A stretch of DNA of 64,000 bases. Source: 2-12-FULL-35-23 sp965196985 (GTDB taxonomy: Bacteria; Pseudomonadota; Gammaproteobacteria; UBA12402). The translations under genes and the position numbers were made by a program. A model generated the notes under the pieces. The model saw only the letters and a program-made list of their open reading frames with translations. It was not told the origin of the DNA and did not search any database. Position 1 is the first letter of the stretch. Every line of letters begins with the position of its first letter. Shown in pieces: positions 17,287 through 25,600 of this stretch. Location of the stretch: NCBI GenBank assembly GCA_965196985.1, contig CBDALO010000170.1, forward strand, positions 7,555 through 71,554, written 5' to 3'.

Positions 17287-17553
17287 TTTGCCGCAGTCAC
17301 GTTCATAGCCGGAAATTTCGGGTAGCTCGTCCACGACGACCAGCGAACCGATCAACTCGTCGAACCCCGGAATGGTGCCGTTCTCCGGAGACGGAAGGGA
17401 CGGCTCCGTGTGTGCCGCGGCTTGTTCGACCGAGGCATTCGCAGCGGTTGGTGCGCCTGCGAATGCATCGCGCGTCTGGTTAGAGAACATAAATCCACCC
17501 ACCGCCAACACAGCAGCAGCTGCGACGGGAGCGCAGACTTTCACAAGCTTCAT
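17281..17553 (-). pseudogene. Split HNH nuclease gene, piece A (5' end with signal peptide)
   Basis: 91 codons from the ATG at 17553 (AAAGG eight bases upstream). It starts MKLVKVCAPVAAAA, a Sec signal peptide, followed by a low-complexity linker and the family N-terminal block LVVVDELPEISGYERDCGKGK. The open frame continues through the junction into element 3 for 26 codons and stops at 17200-17202, overlapping the start of tnpA3. Pieces A, B, C and D join in one frame to a 263-aa DUF1524-type nuclease, the usual size of the secreted members. Confidence 0.85.
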
Positions 17554-17639
17554 AAGAGCGACCTTTCATCGGCGGGATCGGTCGGCGGGGAGACTATTTC
17601 AGAGCTTTTCGCCTCTTCCCCGCGGCGACCTTCCACCCG

Positions 17640-17669
17640 ACCTTACAACGTGACGTTGCTTAGTTGCAA
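17640..17669 (-). promoter_or_regulatory. Promoter with palindromic operator, split HNH gene
   Basis: On the minus strand TTGCAA (17664-17669), an 18-base spacer and TAAGGT (17640-17645). The spacer holds the palindrome CAACGTCACGTTG (17646-17658). The same arrangement is found at 56444, 56502, 57396, 61691 and 62921, so a shared repressor or activator is likely. It lies about 87 bases upstream of the HNH start at 17553. Confidence 0.65.
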
Positions 17670-17700
17670 GCGTGGCGCACCTGCAGTGACAGGCAACCGA

Positions 17701-18441
17701 TCATCTCCGCAAGCCTGCCGAGACTGTCATCCGCAGATCAGAGAGCGAATGCGATCCCTGATGATCGTCGAACTCAACTGTATGAACGACTTCCAGAAGA
17801 TCACCATTTCGAGCTGTCACCGGCCAGGGCTGGACATCGAGCACGGTTCCGGTTCGCCCCACCAGCTTCTCGTCGACACGCTTCCCGTGCTGGTCGATGG
17901 CCGGGACCTTGAAGCGTGATCCGCTTGGCAGGCAGCGAAGTTCGTATTCGTCGCGAGCAGATTCCATCCGTCGATCGAGCATTTCGGCAATGGCGGCGTC
18001 TACCCGCGAGGAGTAGCCGCTCTCCCTGCCGCTGATGATGGAAACCACCTTCGACTGACGCACTTGACGCTCCTCGACTTGCGTTGCGGTAGAACCGTTC
18101 TGCGGAGCCTCTCGTTGAGTAAATGCAGTGAAAGCACCGACATCGAAGGCCGCCGGCCCCTCTTGCGCCCAGATATTTTCGACATTTCCAGATGAGACGA
18201 GTCCGAGCGCCTGGCTGCGCAGGTGGTCGCGATCGATGATCCCCGCTGTCAAAGCTTCGGGCCGATGGCCGACATGGAACATGCCTTCGTTATGTGGGCA
18301 CGAGAAGACGGTCAGACCCTTTTCCCCGTGATGATTCTTTTTGACCGCCCTGGCATCTCCCCTGGTGAAATAGCCGCGGTGTTGGCAGGCGTCGCACATG
18401 ACCCACCGAGAAGCCGGATTGTGGGCGCGGTATCGGCTCAT
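17701..18441 (-). CDS. Zinc-ribbon-like protein coupled to the cutinase
   Basis: 246 aa from ATG 18441, which overlaps the cutinase stop (ATGA). Near the N-terminus WVMCDACQHRGYFTRGDA and FSCPHNEGMFHVGHRPEAL give a CxxC and a Cys/His set that could bind zinc. The middle is rich in Arg/Glu and carries RVDAAIAEMLDRRMES; the C-terminal 60 residues (GKRVDEKLVGRTGTVLDVQPW...VVHTVEFDDHQGSHSL) look like a small beta-barrel (SH3/KOW-like). No family recognised. Being translationally coupled to the cutinase and under the same box as the transfer operons, it probably has a role in transfer. Confidence 0.6.
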   Translation of the reverse strand: MSRYRAHNPASRWVMCDACQHRGYFTRGDARAVKKNHHGEKGLTVFSCPHNEGMFHVGHRPEALTAGIIDRDHLRSQALGLVSSGNVENIWAQEGPAAFDVGAFTAFTQREAPQNGSTATQVEERQVRQSKVVSIISGRESGYSSRVDAAIAEMLDRRMESARDEYELRCLPSGSRFKVPAIDQHGKRVDEKLVGRTGTVLDVQPWPVTARNGDLLEVVHTVEFDDHQGSHSLSDLRMTVSAGLRR

Positions 18442-20429
18442 GCTGCACGTCCAATCTGCAGGTTGAGCCAATCAGAGATCCACTGGATCGCATTGCGGCC
18501 CGCGTTATCGACGACGAGGGAGTTGTAATTCTGGTGCGCTCCGGAGGCGAAGAAGGACGCCGCGTCGAGCCCCTCCCCCACTAGGGAGGCAAGGTCGTTG
18601 GCGCCCTGTGAGCTGGCCATAGTGGTCAACGAACCGGCCAGTGCCGGAAGATCCAGATTCTGAGCCTGGGTGGTGATGGTGGTCGCGGCCGTCGAGGACT
18701 GTTTGCCGAGCAATGTCGGGTCAGTCTTCGTCGCTTTGCCGGAGAGCATGTTGACAGCGACCGAGGCCAGTTCGAGTCCAACCGGAACGAGGCCGGTCAT
18801 AGCAGCCCCGGCTCCGAGCGGGTCCGGGAGCTGTCCGGGCGGCGGTAGCAGCTTCTCCACTGCGGCCCAAGCGATTTCCTGAACCTGACCAACGAGATTG
18901 GCAAGCTTGATGATGTCAACATTCGCCAGGATCGACGCGACGAGCGCCGCGACCTGTGAGTATCCGGACGGATCCGGGATTACCGACAGAACCTGCGAGA
19001 CCCATTTCAGATCGACACCGGCAGCCATCTTCACCAACGGGGAGAACTGGTTGTTCAGATCCCCTGCAACCTTGTGGGCACCCTGCGCATCCAGCGCGGC
19101 GACCTTCTGTGGGAGAAGGTTCAGGTTGGCCAGGATCCCTGGCATATCCAGGGAGGTGACACCGGTGGCGACGTTGAGAACTTGGTTGACGACCACCGTC
19201 GGCTTGAGCACGGAGAGGACTCCGGAGGCGGATCCGAGAACGTCGCTCGGTGTCGTTGCGAGCGGTGCGATCTGACTGTCGAGGGTGCCGGCAGCAGTCG
19301 ATAGCGAAGTCAGGTCCGGCGATGCGGCCGGCAGCGTCGTGGAGCCCTTGCTGGCGAGCTTGCTCGCGGTATCGGCGATCGCGTTCACTGTCGAGAGTGC
19401 ACTGCTGAGATCTGATTGACCGGCCTTGTCCAGAACCTGGCTGGCATTGTTTTCGGCTGTCCCCGGGGGCGATGCAGCGAGTTGCCCGTTCGCAGCTGGA
19501 TTGGCGGCCCCGGAGCCGAGTAGTTCTGCGAGCGGGCTGATGGTGTTCGCCAGAGTTGTCGCGCTGGAGGCGACCTGCTTGAGATCGACGGTGCCGTCTG
19601 TCTTCGACAGTTCACTGGTCAGATTGCCAGTGGCTGTGGCGAGACCGGGAAGGTCTGCTTGGGAAAAATCCGATGCCAAAGCGGTGGCCAGGCGTGAATT
19701 ACCGCCGACCTGGCCGTCACCTCCACCACTCGGGGCTTTGGAGAGCACTGAACCCAGCGATCCAAGCAGTGGACTCGAGCCCTTCTGGATCGAGCAGTAG
19801 AGGTCTTTCGGATCGCAGATCGACGCGACGCGCCCTGAAAGCTTCCCCATGCCCTGTGGCCGAGGGTCGGCGATCCCCTTTCCTGACGGCTTCGGACCGA
19901 CAACTGCTTCGCCTTTCGTTCCGGAACCGGGATCCGCGAGGAGCCCGACCGCGAGGACTTGCTCGGCCGTGATGGGGCCGGAGCCGTTGCCGATTTCGGA
20001 TGCGAGATCGCCTGCGATATCCGCGCCCTGGGAATAGCCGGTGATGGTGAATTTGGTGTCGGAACACTTCGCGGCGATCTCAGTCAGTACGGCCTTGGCC
20101 TTGCTCAGACCATCGGATTTACTGTCTGCGTACGTTTTTCCGTTGTCGAAAGCTCGCGCCATGTACGGCAATGTGTAGATCTGCGCCGCGCTGCCGTGCT
20201 TGTCCGCCAGGCTGTCGGCGATTGGCTTCAGCATCCCGATCGAGACGGACGGATCGGCACCTTCCTCAGTTTCCCAGGTCCCGGGAATGAACAGGTTGAA
20301 AGTCGTCGGGCACCCGGCCGGCGCTGCGGACGCGATGGCCGGCGCCGTCAAAGCGATCGAGCCTGTAGTAATTGCTGCCGTCACCAACAAGGTGACCGCA
20401 CGGTGAGCGTTCGGACGTTGGAGCGGCAT
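18438..20429 (-). CDS. Secreted cutinase-family esterase with long C-terminal insert
   Basis: 663 aa from the ATG at 20429 (GAGGTG upstream). Sec signal peptide (residues 1-34, ending AIASAAP). The cutinase alpha/beta-hydrolase domain follows: the segment FNLFIPGTWE, nucleophile elbow GYSQGADIAG (Ser near residue 131), and a CDPKDLYC loop near 205 that carries the expected catalytic Asp. Then come about 400 residues of Ala/Leu/Ser-rich repeats of amphipathic helices, and only near residue 631 the pattern GAHQNYNS, matching the His-x-x-Tyr that closes cutinase domains. Cutinases of mycolata cleave wall and lipid esters, including mycolates. It shares its upstream box with both transfer operons. 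Confidence 0.8.
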   Translation of the reverse strand: MPLQRPNAHRAVTLLVTAAITTGSIALTAPAIASAAPAGCPTTFNLFIPGTWETEEGADPSVSIGMLKPIADSLADKHGSAAQIYTLPYMARAFDNGKTYADSKSDGLSKAKAVLTEIAAKCSDTKFTITGYSQGADIAGDLASEIGNGSGPITAEQVLAVGLLADPGSGTKGEAVVGPKPSGKGIADPRPQGMGKLSGRVASICDPKDLYCSIQKGSSPLLGSLGSVLSKAPSGGGDGQVGGNSRLATALASDFSQADLPGLATATGNLTSELSKTDGTVDLKQVASSATTLANTISPLAELLGSGAANPAANGQLAASPPGTAENNASQVLDKAGQSDLSSALSTVNAIADTASKLASKGSTTLPAASPDLTSLSTAAGTLDSQIAPLATTPSDVLGSASGVLSVLKPTVVVNQVLNVATGVTSLDMPGILANLNLLPQKVAALDAQGAHKVAGDLNNQFSPLVKMAAGVDLKWVSQVLSVIPDPSGYSQVAALVASILANVDIIKLANLVGQVQEIAWAAVEKLLPPPGQLPDPLGAGAAMTGLVPVGLELASVAVNMLSGKATKTDPTLLGKQSSTAATTITTQAQNLDLPALAGSLTTMASSQGANDLASLVGEGLDAASFFASGAHQNYNSLVVDNAGRNAIQWISDWLNLQIGRAA

Positions 20430-20541
20430 GGGCACCTCATCTACCAGGGGGCAATGCACCTTCCGGTGTGCGTCCTGAGGTCCAGCCAGGTGCGCCCACG
20501 CAAGGTGAGGAGCACACAGTGGCCGAGACACCTGAGGTTAA

Positions 20542-20564
20542 TCAACGTGACCTGTGGATAACTT
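20542..20564 (-). promoter_or_regulatory. Transfer-regulon box upstream of the cutinase
   Basis: Minus strand contains TTATCCACAGGTCACGTTGA, exactly repeated at 47964-47986 and 49059-49081 and always oriented toward the downstream gene. Behind it a -35-like TTGATT and, 17 bases on, CCACTGT could form the promoter. TTATCCACA also equals a DnaA box. Confidence 0.65.
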
Positions 20565-20741
20565 CCCCAGCTCACAGCTACTCCAGCCCCCTCGCATCAC
20601 GCCTGCCCGAACCCAAATGGCGAGTAAGGCAAAAGTTGTGTCAACGGTCGCAAACCGCCGCTGCTACATGCCGGCGTTCCATCGAGCCGACTTCTGAGCC
20701 GACACAATAGAACGTCCCACAGTTCGTGCGTTATCTGATTC

Positions 20742-21527
20742 TTACAACTTTGAACCCGAGAGCGTCAGCACCATCCGTTCAAGCCCCCACTTCGGGTCGA
20801 GCAGTGGAACCGCACGGCGCTTCCATTCTTCGTTCGTGCCTTCGATTTTTTGACGCACGACGCCATGCCTATCTTCCGGCGCCAAGACAGCGACCACATC
20901 TCCGGGATCAAATTTAAAACCTCCAACTTTTCTCCATTCTCGTTCCCATGAAAAGTCCTTCCTTCCGAAGGTAGTGGCTCCGACCTGTTCCATAAACGGT
21001 GTCGTCCGCAAGATTTCAAATCGAATACTCTTAGGCTCATCCCTATACTCGCGCCGTCGCATCTCAATCGGACGACCCGTGTCCAATTCCTCCCTACAGC
21101 TTTCAACCATATGATTAATAGGCACAGTCAAGTGGTCCGTCCTTGGCGTCGTATTCAGATACCAAACCGGATTTAAGCCCTGCTTCATGCCGAAATCTTT
21201 GCTGAATACGATGCCGTACGGTTTAAACTCACAATCTCGATGCTCTATGTCTTCGACCATCATCCAGCAGTGCTCCAACGGCGTTTCCGTGAAACAGCAG
21301 ACCTTCTGTTCCAAGCTTGCCTCTTTTAATGCCTCGGAATAGGTATTTGCCAAGTTCTTGGCCATTCCAAAATTGCTCAGAGCCATTATTTCTTTATCTT
21401 TCACAATCTTCAGGATAGATTCTTGAGCGGAACCTAGATCAATTCCTTGCGTAAAATGAACGAAGAAAGTGCTGAGATCAGTTCTCCGATGCAGGAGATC
21501 CTCAATTTTCTGTGCCATAACCCGCAA
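20742..21527 (-). CDS. AbiGi-like abortive infection protein
   Basis: 261 aa starting at TTG 21527 with GAGG eight bases upstream (ATG at 21518 is the alternative). The order FFVHFTQGIDLGSAQESIL, VCCFTETPLEHC, KPYGIVFSKDFGMKQGLNPVWYL and the later SWEREWRKVG matches the AbiGi family (antitoxin-like half of the lactococcal AbiG phage-exclusion pair) and its wider homologues. The gene is visibly more AT-rich than its neighbours and stands alone between two other units, pointing to recent acquisition. No AbiGii partner is visible, so either it works alone or the pair is broken. Function is by family resemblance only. Confidence 0.6.
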   Translation of the reverse strand: MRVMAQKIEDLLHRRTDLSTFFVHFTQGIDLGSAQESILKIVKDKEIMALSNFGMAKNLANTYSEALKEASLEQKVCCFTETPLEHCWMMVEDIEHRDCEFKPYGIVFSKDFGMKQGLNPVWYLNTTPRTDHLTVPINHMVESCREELDTGRPIEMRRREYRDEPKSIRFEILRTTPFMEQVGATTFGRKDFSWEREWRKVGGFKFDPGDVVAVLAPEDRHGVVRQKIEGTNEEWKRRAVPLLDPKWGLERMVLTLSGSKL

Positions 21528-21630
21528 TGCTAGGACCTCGCTGCCCAGGGCGACTCTCCGGACCTACAGCGACGTGCGGTCTTCACGTCTTCTGCATTCG
21601 TACACCCCAAACCGGCCTATCCGAGAATCT

Positions 21631-22428
21631 CTAGCTCCAGTCGATGTGGACGGATTCGATCGAGTCGAAGTGGAAGCCGAAATCGTTGCTGTACTGGTCG
21701 AATCCCTTGTTTTCGGGGTAGTCCAGCGTCGCGTGGCGTTCGAGCAGTGCGACGACTCGTGCATGGTCGTCGTTGGCGAGGGCCGCGGCGAGTTCGCGTG
21801 ATTCTTCTGCGGTGAACGGGACGTCGGAGTTCGCGAAATCGAGTGTGCGGACTCGGTAGTCGTAGCCCTCTTCCGATCCGTTGCGCACCGAGACTCCACC
21901 TTTGACGCGGATCGTCGCCTTTTTCGGGGTGCCGTCCGGGCGCAGGACCCCTGCGCGTTCCATGATGTCGTCGGCTTTGACCTTTTTGAGTTTCTTTTTG
22001 GCGTCGGCGCGCAGATCGTTCGTCTCCCCTGACCGGTACCGGGAGACGGCAGAGGGTGAGCGGCCGATCTTCTTGGCCACCTCTCCAATTCCGCCGAGTC
22101 GCTCGATCGCCGCGCGGCGTTGCGCACGCTCGGCGACGTCCGCGTGCGGGACGCGGCCCTGTTGCGCCCACCGACGCAACGTGCGATCCGAAGGCGGTTT
22201 ACGGCCGGCATCGATTGCTGCCTGGCGCAGACCCTCGTTGCCGATCTCTTTACGCACTTGCCGCACGGACACCTTGCTCGTGAGCCCCGCCAGCCCCCCG
22301 GATTTCACGGACTTAGACTTCTCGACTCCGCTGGTCGCGGCATTGGAGACGGACACCTTCAGCCCGTCGAGCCCGACCGCCTGTTGCACAGGCTTCTTCG
22401 ATCGAGGCTTGGGGAGATGCAACGCCAT
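21631..22428 (-). CDS. HTH DNA-binding protein of the replication/maintenance block
   Basis: 265 aa. After a basic N-terminus, residues 70-95 read SDRTLRRWAQQGRVPHAD and residues 108-135 IGEVAKKIGRSPSAVSRYRSG, two helix-turn-helix segments in tandem. The C-terminal third is acidic and ends in a compact DFGFHFDSIESVHIDWS strand region. It begins two bases after the stop of the polymerase-like gene and is probably co-transcribed with it and with parAB upstream. Its size and tandem-HTH layout recall terminal proteins of actinobacterial linear plasmids (Tpg/Tpc), but that is only an impression; a replication regulator is equally possible. Confidence 0.6.
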   Translation of the reverse strand: MALHLPKPRSKKPVQQAVGLDGLKVSVSNAATSGVEKSKSVKSGGLAGLTSKVSVRQVRKEIGNEGLRQAAIDAGRKPPSDRTLRRWAQQGRVPHADVAERAQRRAAIERLGGIGEVAKKIGRSPSAVSRYRSGETNDLRADAKKKLKKVKADDIMERAGVLRPDGTPKKATIRVKGGVSVRNGSEEGYDYRVRTLDFANSDVPFTAEESRELAAALANDDHARVVALLERHATLDYPENKGFDQYSNDFGFHFDSIESVHIDWS

Positions 22429-22430
22429 CG

Positions 22431-23726
22431 CTACTCCCCTTCCTCGCCTGGTGTGAATGCGCCCTTGATGGCGAGATTCATCTCGTGTGTGTCATCAGCG
22501 CTGGTGAACGCCTCGATCAGTGCTTCGGTGAGGACAGTACGTTTCTCCACGGACATTTTGCCGAGCGCGTCACTGTCATCTGCCACGTCTTCACCGTCCG
22601 CGAGCAGGTACACCCAGGAGTCCGTCACCGTGCGCACCGGCCATCGACCGGTTTCACGCGCAATGCGCATTGCGACCCTGCGGCCACGCCAGCGGCAATG
22701 CGCAATGATCGACGCGCGCCAGAGCGGCTGGTGGTGATGTTGCATCTGTTTCGCAGTCCACATGTCCGGGTTCACCATTCGCCCGATGTAGCCCTTGTAG
22801 CAGGCACCGAGGAACCGTTTCATCGCAACGTCGCCGGTCTCTACGGCGACCTTGCGGCCCTCGCGCAGGATCTTGGCCCACTTGTCGAGAGCGCGCCCCT
22901 GCTCGGGGTAGACCCAGGCTTCGACGATGTCGAGATCGTCGAGTTCGGCGCCGATGCCGCCGTCAGCGACAGAGGCTTGCAATGCGTCCAGGCTCACTGA
23001 GGTGACCCAGGTCTGCACGGGCTGATCAGCGAGCATGTGCGGGTGCGGGAGTGGAAGTTTCGCGGGCAGGGAGAGCATGTTCCCCGCGGGGAGGGTGATG
23101 CGCCAGAGCCCGAACGGTGCGCCTTTCGCGCCCGATGCTGCTGCGCTGACTGCACTTTCGCCGGTCAGGTGGCGCGGTTTCCCGTAGCCGAATTCGAGCA
23201 TGCCGGCGGATGCGAGGTAGGCAGCTCGCTGGTCGATCGAGACCAGCTGCGTTGCGCCGGTGAGGTCCTCGGAATCGCAGACGCGTGTCCATCCGACCTC
23301 GGGCTCGAGGTCACCGCGGGGCTCGCCGTTGAGCGGCGGGATGGGGCCACCGGTCGTGACCGCGATTCCTTTGCCGCTTCGGGTGCGTTCGCGCTTGATC
23401 TTGTCGAGGACCGCAGCGCCGGTGCGTGCGGGAGTGGGGCCGGGCAGGACTCCGAGGTGGCGGGCACACCACGACAGTCGTCGTCCGAGTTCGCGGGCTG
23501 CCGGCAGATCGTCGTCGGGGAGGTACGTTCCGGCGGTGGGAGATCCAAGGATTCCCATGTCGCCGACGCGGTTGTTCCAGCCGAAGTCCTTGTTCCAGTA
23601 GGTCCACACGTACGGCTCGATGAAGATGTCGACCATCGAGGTGAAGGTGCCGGTAGTGCGCGAGAGGTGCACGACGTGGCCGGGATCGCCGCGCAGCTCC
23701 CACCCCGCGGTGAGCATCGGCGTCAA
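22431..23726 (-). CDS. Protein with DNA-polymerase-B-like palm motifs
   Basis: 431 aa. The start may be TTG 23726, overlapping the upstream stop (TTGA), or ATG 23717. Three blocks resemble polymerase motifs: LVSIDQRAAYLASAG near residues 161-175 (motif A, D..xxY), KRFLGACYKGYIGRM near 300-315 (motif B-like, K...YxG), and VRTVTDSWVYLL near 364-375 (motif C, xTDS). The spacing is right for a compact protein-primed or repair-type polymerase palm, but the protein lacks an obvious exonuclease domain and is much shorter than PolB. With the adjacent HTH gene and parAB it likely serves plasmid replication. No family name can be given with certainty. Confidence 0.55.
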   Translation of the reverse strand: MTPMLTAGWELRGDPGHVVHLSRTTGTFTSMVDIFIEPYVWTYWNKDFGWNNRVGDMGILGSPTAGTYLPDDDLPAARELGRRLSWCARHLGVLPGPTPARTGAAVLDKIKRERTRSGKGIAVTTGGPIPPLNGEPRGDLEPEVGWTRVCDSEDLTGATQLVSIDQRAAYLASAGMLEFGYGKPRHLTGESAVSAAASGAKGAPFGLWRITLPAGNMLSLPAKLPLPHPHMLADQPVQTWVTSVSLDALQASVADGGIGAELDDLDIVEAWVYPEQGRALDKWAKILREGRKVAVETGDVAMKRFLGACYKGYIGRMVNPDMWTAKQMQHHHQPLWRASIIAHCRWRGRRVAMRIARETGRWPVRTVTDSWVYLLADGEDVADDSDALGKMSVEKRTVLTEALIEAFTSADDTHEMNLAIKGAFTPGEEGE

Positions 23727-24232
23727 GGTGGCCTGGAGTACCCGGTGAGTTCTTCGGCAGCTCGGGTACGAAGAACTTCCATGTCGTCGACGTCGTCTTC
23801 GTCACCCGGGTCGATGATCCAGCCGAACATCTCGCACGCGTCGATTCCGACCACCCACACCTGCGCGGGCGCACCCAAAGGTGTGAGCGTGGCCCAACGA
23901 ATCAGCTTGTCGAGCTTTTCCACCGAATCCACCGGGCCGGTCAGCTTCTCACCGGAAGGCGTGTAGGAGCCGGCGGCGGTCACGATGATTGCGTGGCCGT
24001 CCGCCTCGATCCCTGCCGGCGGCAAGTCCGAAGATGCAGTGACGTCAGAGCCGAGATCCGGCTCGACGTCAGGTCGCGCATCTGCCGTCGAGGGCTCATT
24101 GTTCGCGGCATCGACAGGGTCGGCCTCTACTTCAGCGATCGACGTTTCGGCTGCCTTCTCGGCGTCGCGTGATTTATCGGGCGAAGCGACGTCGTCGAAA
24201 TCAAACAGGGCGAATTGCTCTTCATTCGCCAT
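23723..24232 (-). CDS. Acidic protein of the par-rep operon, unknown
   Basis: 169 aa from ATG 24232 (GGAGG seven bases upstream; an ATG at 24253 is possible). The first 95 residues are strongly acidic and disordered-looking; the last 80 form a compact domain GHAIIVTAAGSYTPSGEKLTG ... VWVVGIDACEMFGWII, ending in another acidic run DPGDEDDVDDME. It overlaps the start of the polymerase-like gene and follows the parB-like gene by 21 bases, so it belongs to the same leftward operon. Function is unknown; a clamp- or partner-binding role is only a guess. Confidence 0.6.
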   Translation of the reverse strand: MANEEQFALFDFDDVASPDKSRDAEKAAETSIAEVEADPVDAANNEPSTADARPDVEPDLGSDVTASSDLPPAGIEADGHAIIVTAAGSYTPSGEKLTGPVDSVEKLDKLIRWATLTPLGAPAQVWVVGIDACEMFGWIIDPGDEDDVDDMEVLRTRAAEELTGYSRPP

Positions 24233-24253
24233 CGCTCCCCCTCCCCCGCTCAT

Positions 24254-24619
24254 CTATTGAGTGATTTCACCGTTTGCATCGACCTCCGGGACATTGTTGC
24301 GATCCAGGAACTCTTGCAGCGCGACGTCAACGACCTGAGTAACTGCGTATCCGTGTTGACTCGTGAACCAGTTGAGTCGTTTCGAGGTCTGCACGAGGAT
24401 CCGTGTGTTGAGTGGCTCCTTAGCCGGTCCTCGTTTGGGCTCGAGGGTGATTCCGGGCGCGGGGCGTGTGTGCGCCACGGGAGCGGTTCCTGCGGGCTGA
24501 GCGGGCGACTGACCGACCTGCTGGGGCGCGGGCTCAGGCACAACTCGGGCAGCTTCTTCGCGTCGCTGAGCCCTTGATGGCCGGGTGCTGGTGTTTCCGA
24601 TGCCGGGCGAGTTAGACAT
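24254..24619 (-). CDS. ParB-type (RHH-like) partition partner
   Basis: 121 aa starting at ATG 24619, inside the end of parA. The first 60 residues are basic, Pro-rich and disordered; from about residue 68 the segment PLNTRILVQTSKRLNWFTSQ followed by YAVTQVVDVALQEFLDRN has the strand-helix-helix pattern of a ribbon-helix-helix fold. Small RHH proteins paired with ParA of 200-260 aa are the centromere-binding partners of type Ib partition systems. The likely binding site is the 12-bp iteron array upstream of parA. Confidence 0.75.
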   Translation of the reverse strand: MSNSPGIGNTSTRPSRAQRREEAARVVPEPAPQQVGQSPAQPAGTAPVAHTRPAPGITLEPKRGPAKEPLNTRILVQTSKRLNWFTSQHGYAVTQVVDVALQEFLDRNNVPEVDANGEITQ

Positions 24620-25400
24620 TGATCTTCATCCTCTCAGCGATCTGTCGCGCTGTTCTCTTGTAATCGCCGGCTGCAGTGCTGCCGGGGGCGTGAAGGGAGA
24701 CCGGGATTTGCTTGGCTGTCGCCTCGCCCACCCGGATGGTCTGGGAGATCTCTCCGAGGTACTCGTCTGGCCAGTCTCGCCGGAGGTTCTTGCGAACGTC
24801 CTTCGCGAGTTGGGTGCGGCCATCGAAGTTCGTCGCTAGAACGAAGTGGATGTCGACATCGGGATTGAGGCCTTCTTGAACGTCGAGCACCGTATTGCCC
24901 AGACCGACGAGTGCCTTGAGTTCGTCAGCACCGGGCGAGACTGTCGCTAGAACACTGTCCGCTGCTGCCACCGCGGCGGTAGTCAACTCCCCCAGCGACG
25001 GAGGGCAGTCAATAACGACGATGTCGTAACCGGTCAACGCATCGAGTTCCCGAGCGAGTCGCGCTTGTCCACCGGCTCCAAGCCCCGTGCGTTCAAGCTT
25101 GCGGAGAGCCAGATCTCCCGGTGCAACGTCAGGTCCGTGGGCGCTCGTCTTGATGACCTCGGTAAGCGCCACTCGCTCTGAACGATCCTCGTGAAGAACC
25201 TCGTACATGGTTGCGTCGTCCGGGCCGAGTTCGATCGCCAGCCCCTGTGTGGCATTGGCCTGCTGGTCTAAATCAATCAGCAACACTTTGAGCCCGAGAA
25301 GCGTTAGCTCGACTGCCAAGTTTGTTGCCGTAGTGGTTTTGCCTACTCCACCCTTCTGAAGCGCTATCGCCAGTACGCGTGCTTGTCTGTGCGAGGCCAT
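24612..25400 (-). CDS. parA: ParA partition ATPase
   Basis: 262 aa. Deviant Walker A KGGVGKTTTATNLA at residues 16-29, Walker A' VLLIDLDQQANAT near 40-52, and Walker B IVVIDCPPSLGE near 125-136. There is no N-terminal HTH domain, so it is of the short type Ib class. It is the first gene of the leftward operon parA, parB-like, acidic protein, polymerase-like and HTH gene. It should use ATP-dependent DNA binding to separate plasmid copies at division, guided by the partner bound to the iterons at 25601-25852. Confidence 0.92.
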   Translation of the reverse strand: MASHRQARVLAIALQKGGVGKTTTATNLAVELTLLGLKVLLIDLDQQANATQGLAIELGPDDATMYEVLHEDRSERVALTEVIKTSAHGPDVAPGDLALRKLERTGLGAGGQARLARELDALTGYDIVVIDCPPSLGELTTAAVAAADSVLATVSPGADELKALVGLGNTVLDVQEGLNPDVDIHFVLATNFDGRTQLAKDVRKNLRRDWPDEYLGEISQTIRVGEATAKQIPVSLHAPGSTAAGDYKRTARQIAERMKINV

Positions 25401-25600
25401 GCCCGCACCTCCCTTTCGGTATCGACGGAGGCCACCAGGATTTCTCGCCGAACAGCATCTGCGAGCGCCACCGTCGGGCCGGAGTCAGTGAGTGAATTTG
25501 AAGATTCTGGCGGCAGGTTCGCCTTGCCCCGATCGCCAGGCCGTTCAATGCACGCATCCGTGAGTGCGTTCCTGCGTGCCGTCATGCGCGCAACATTACC

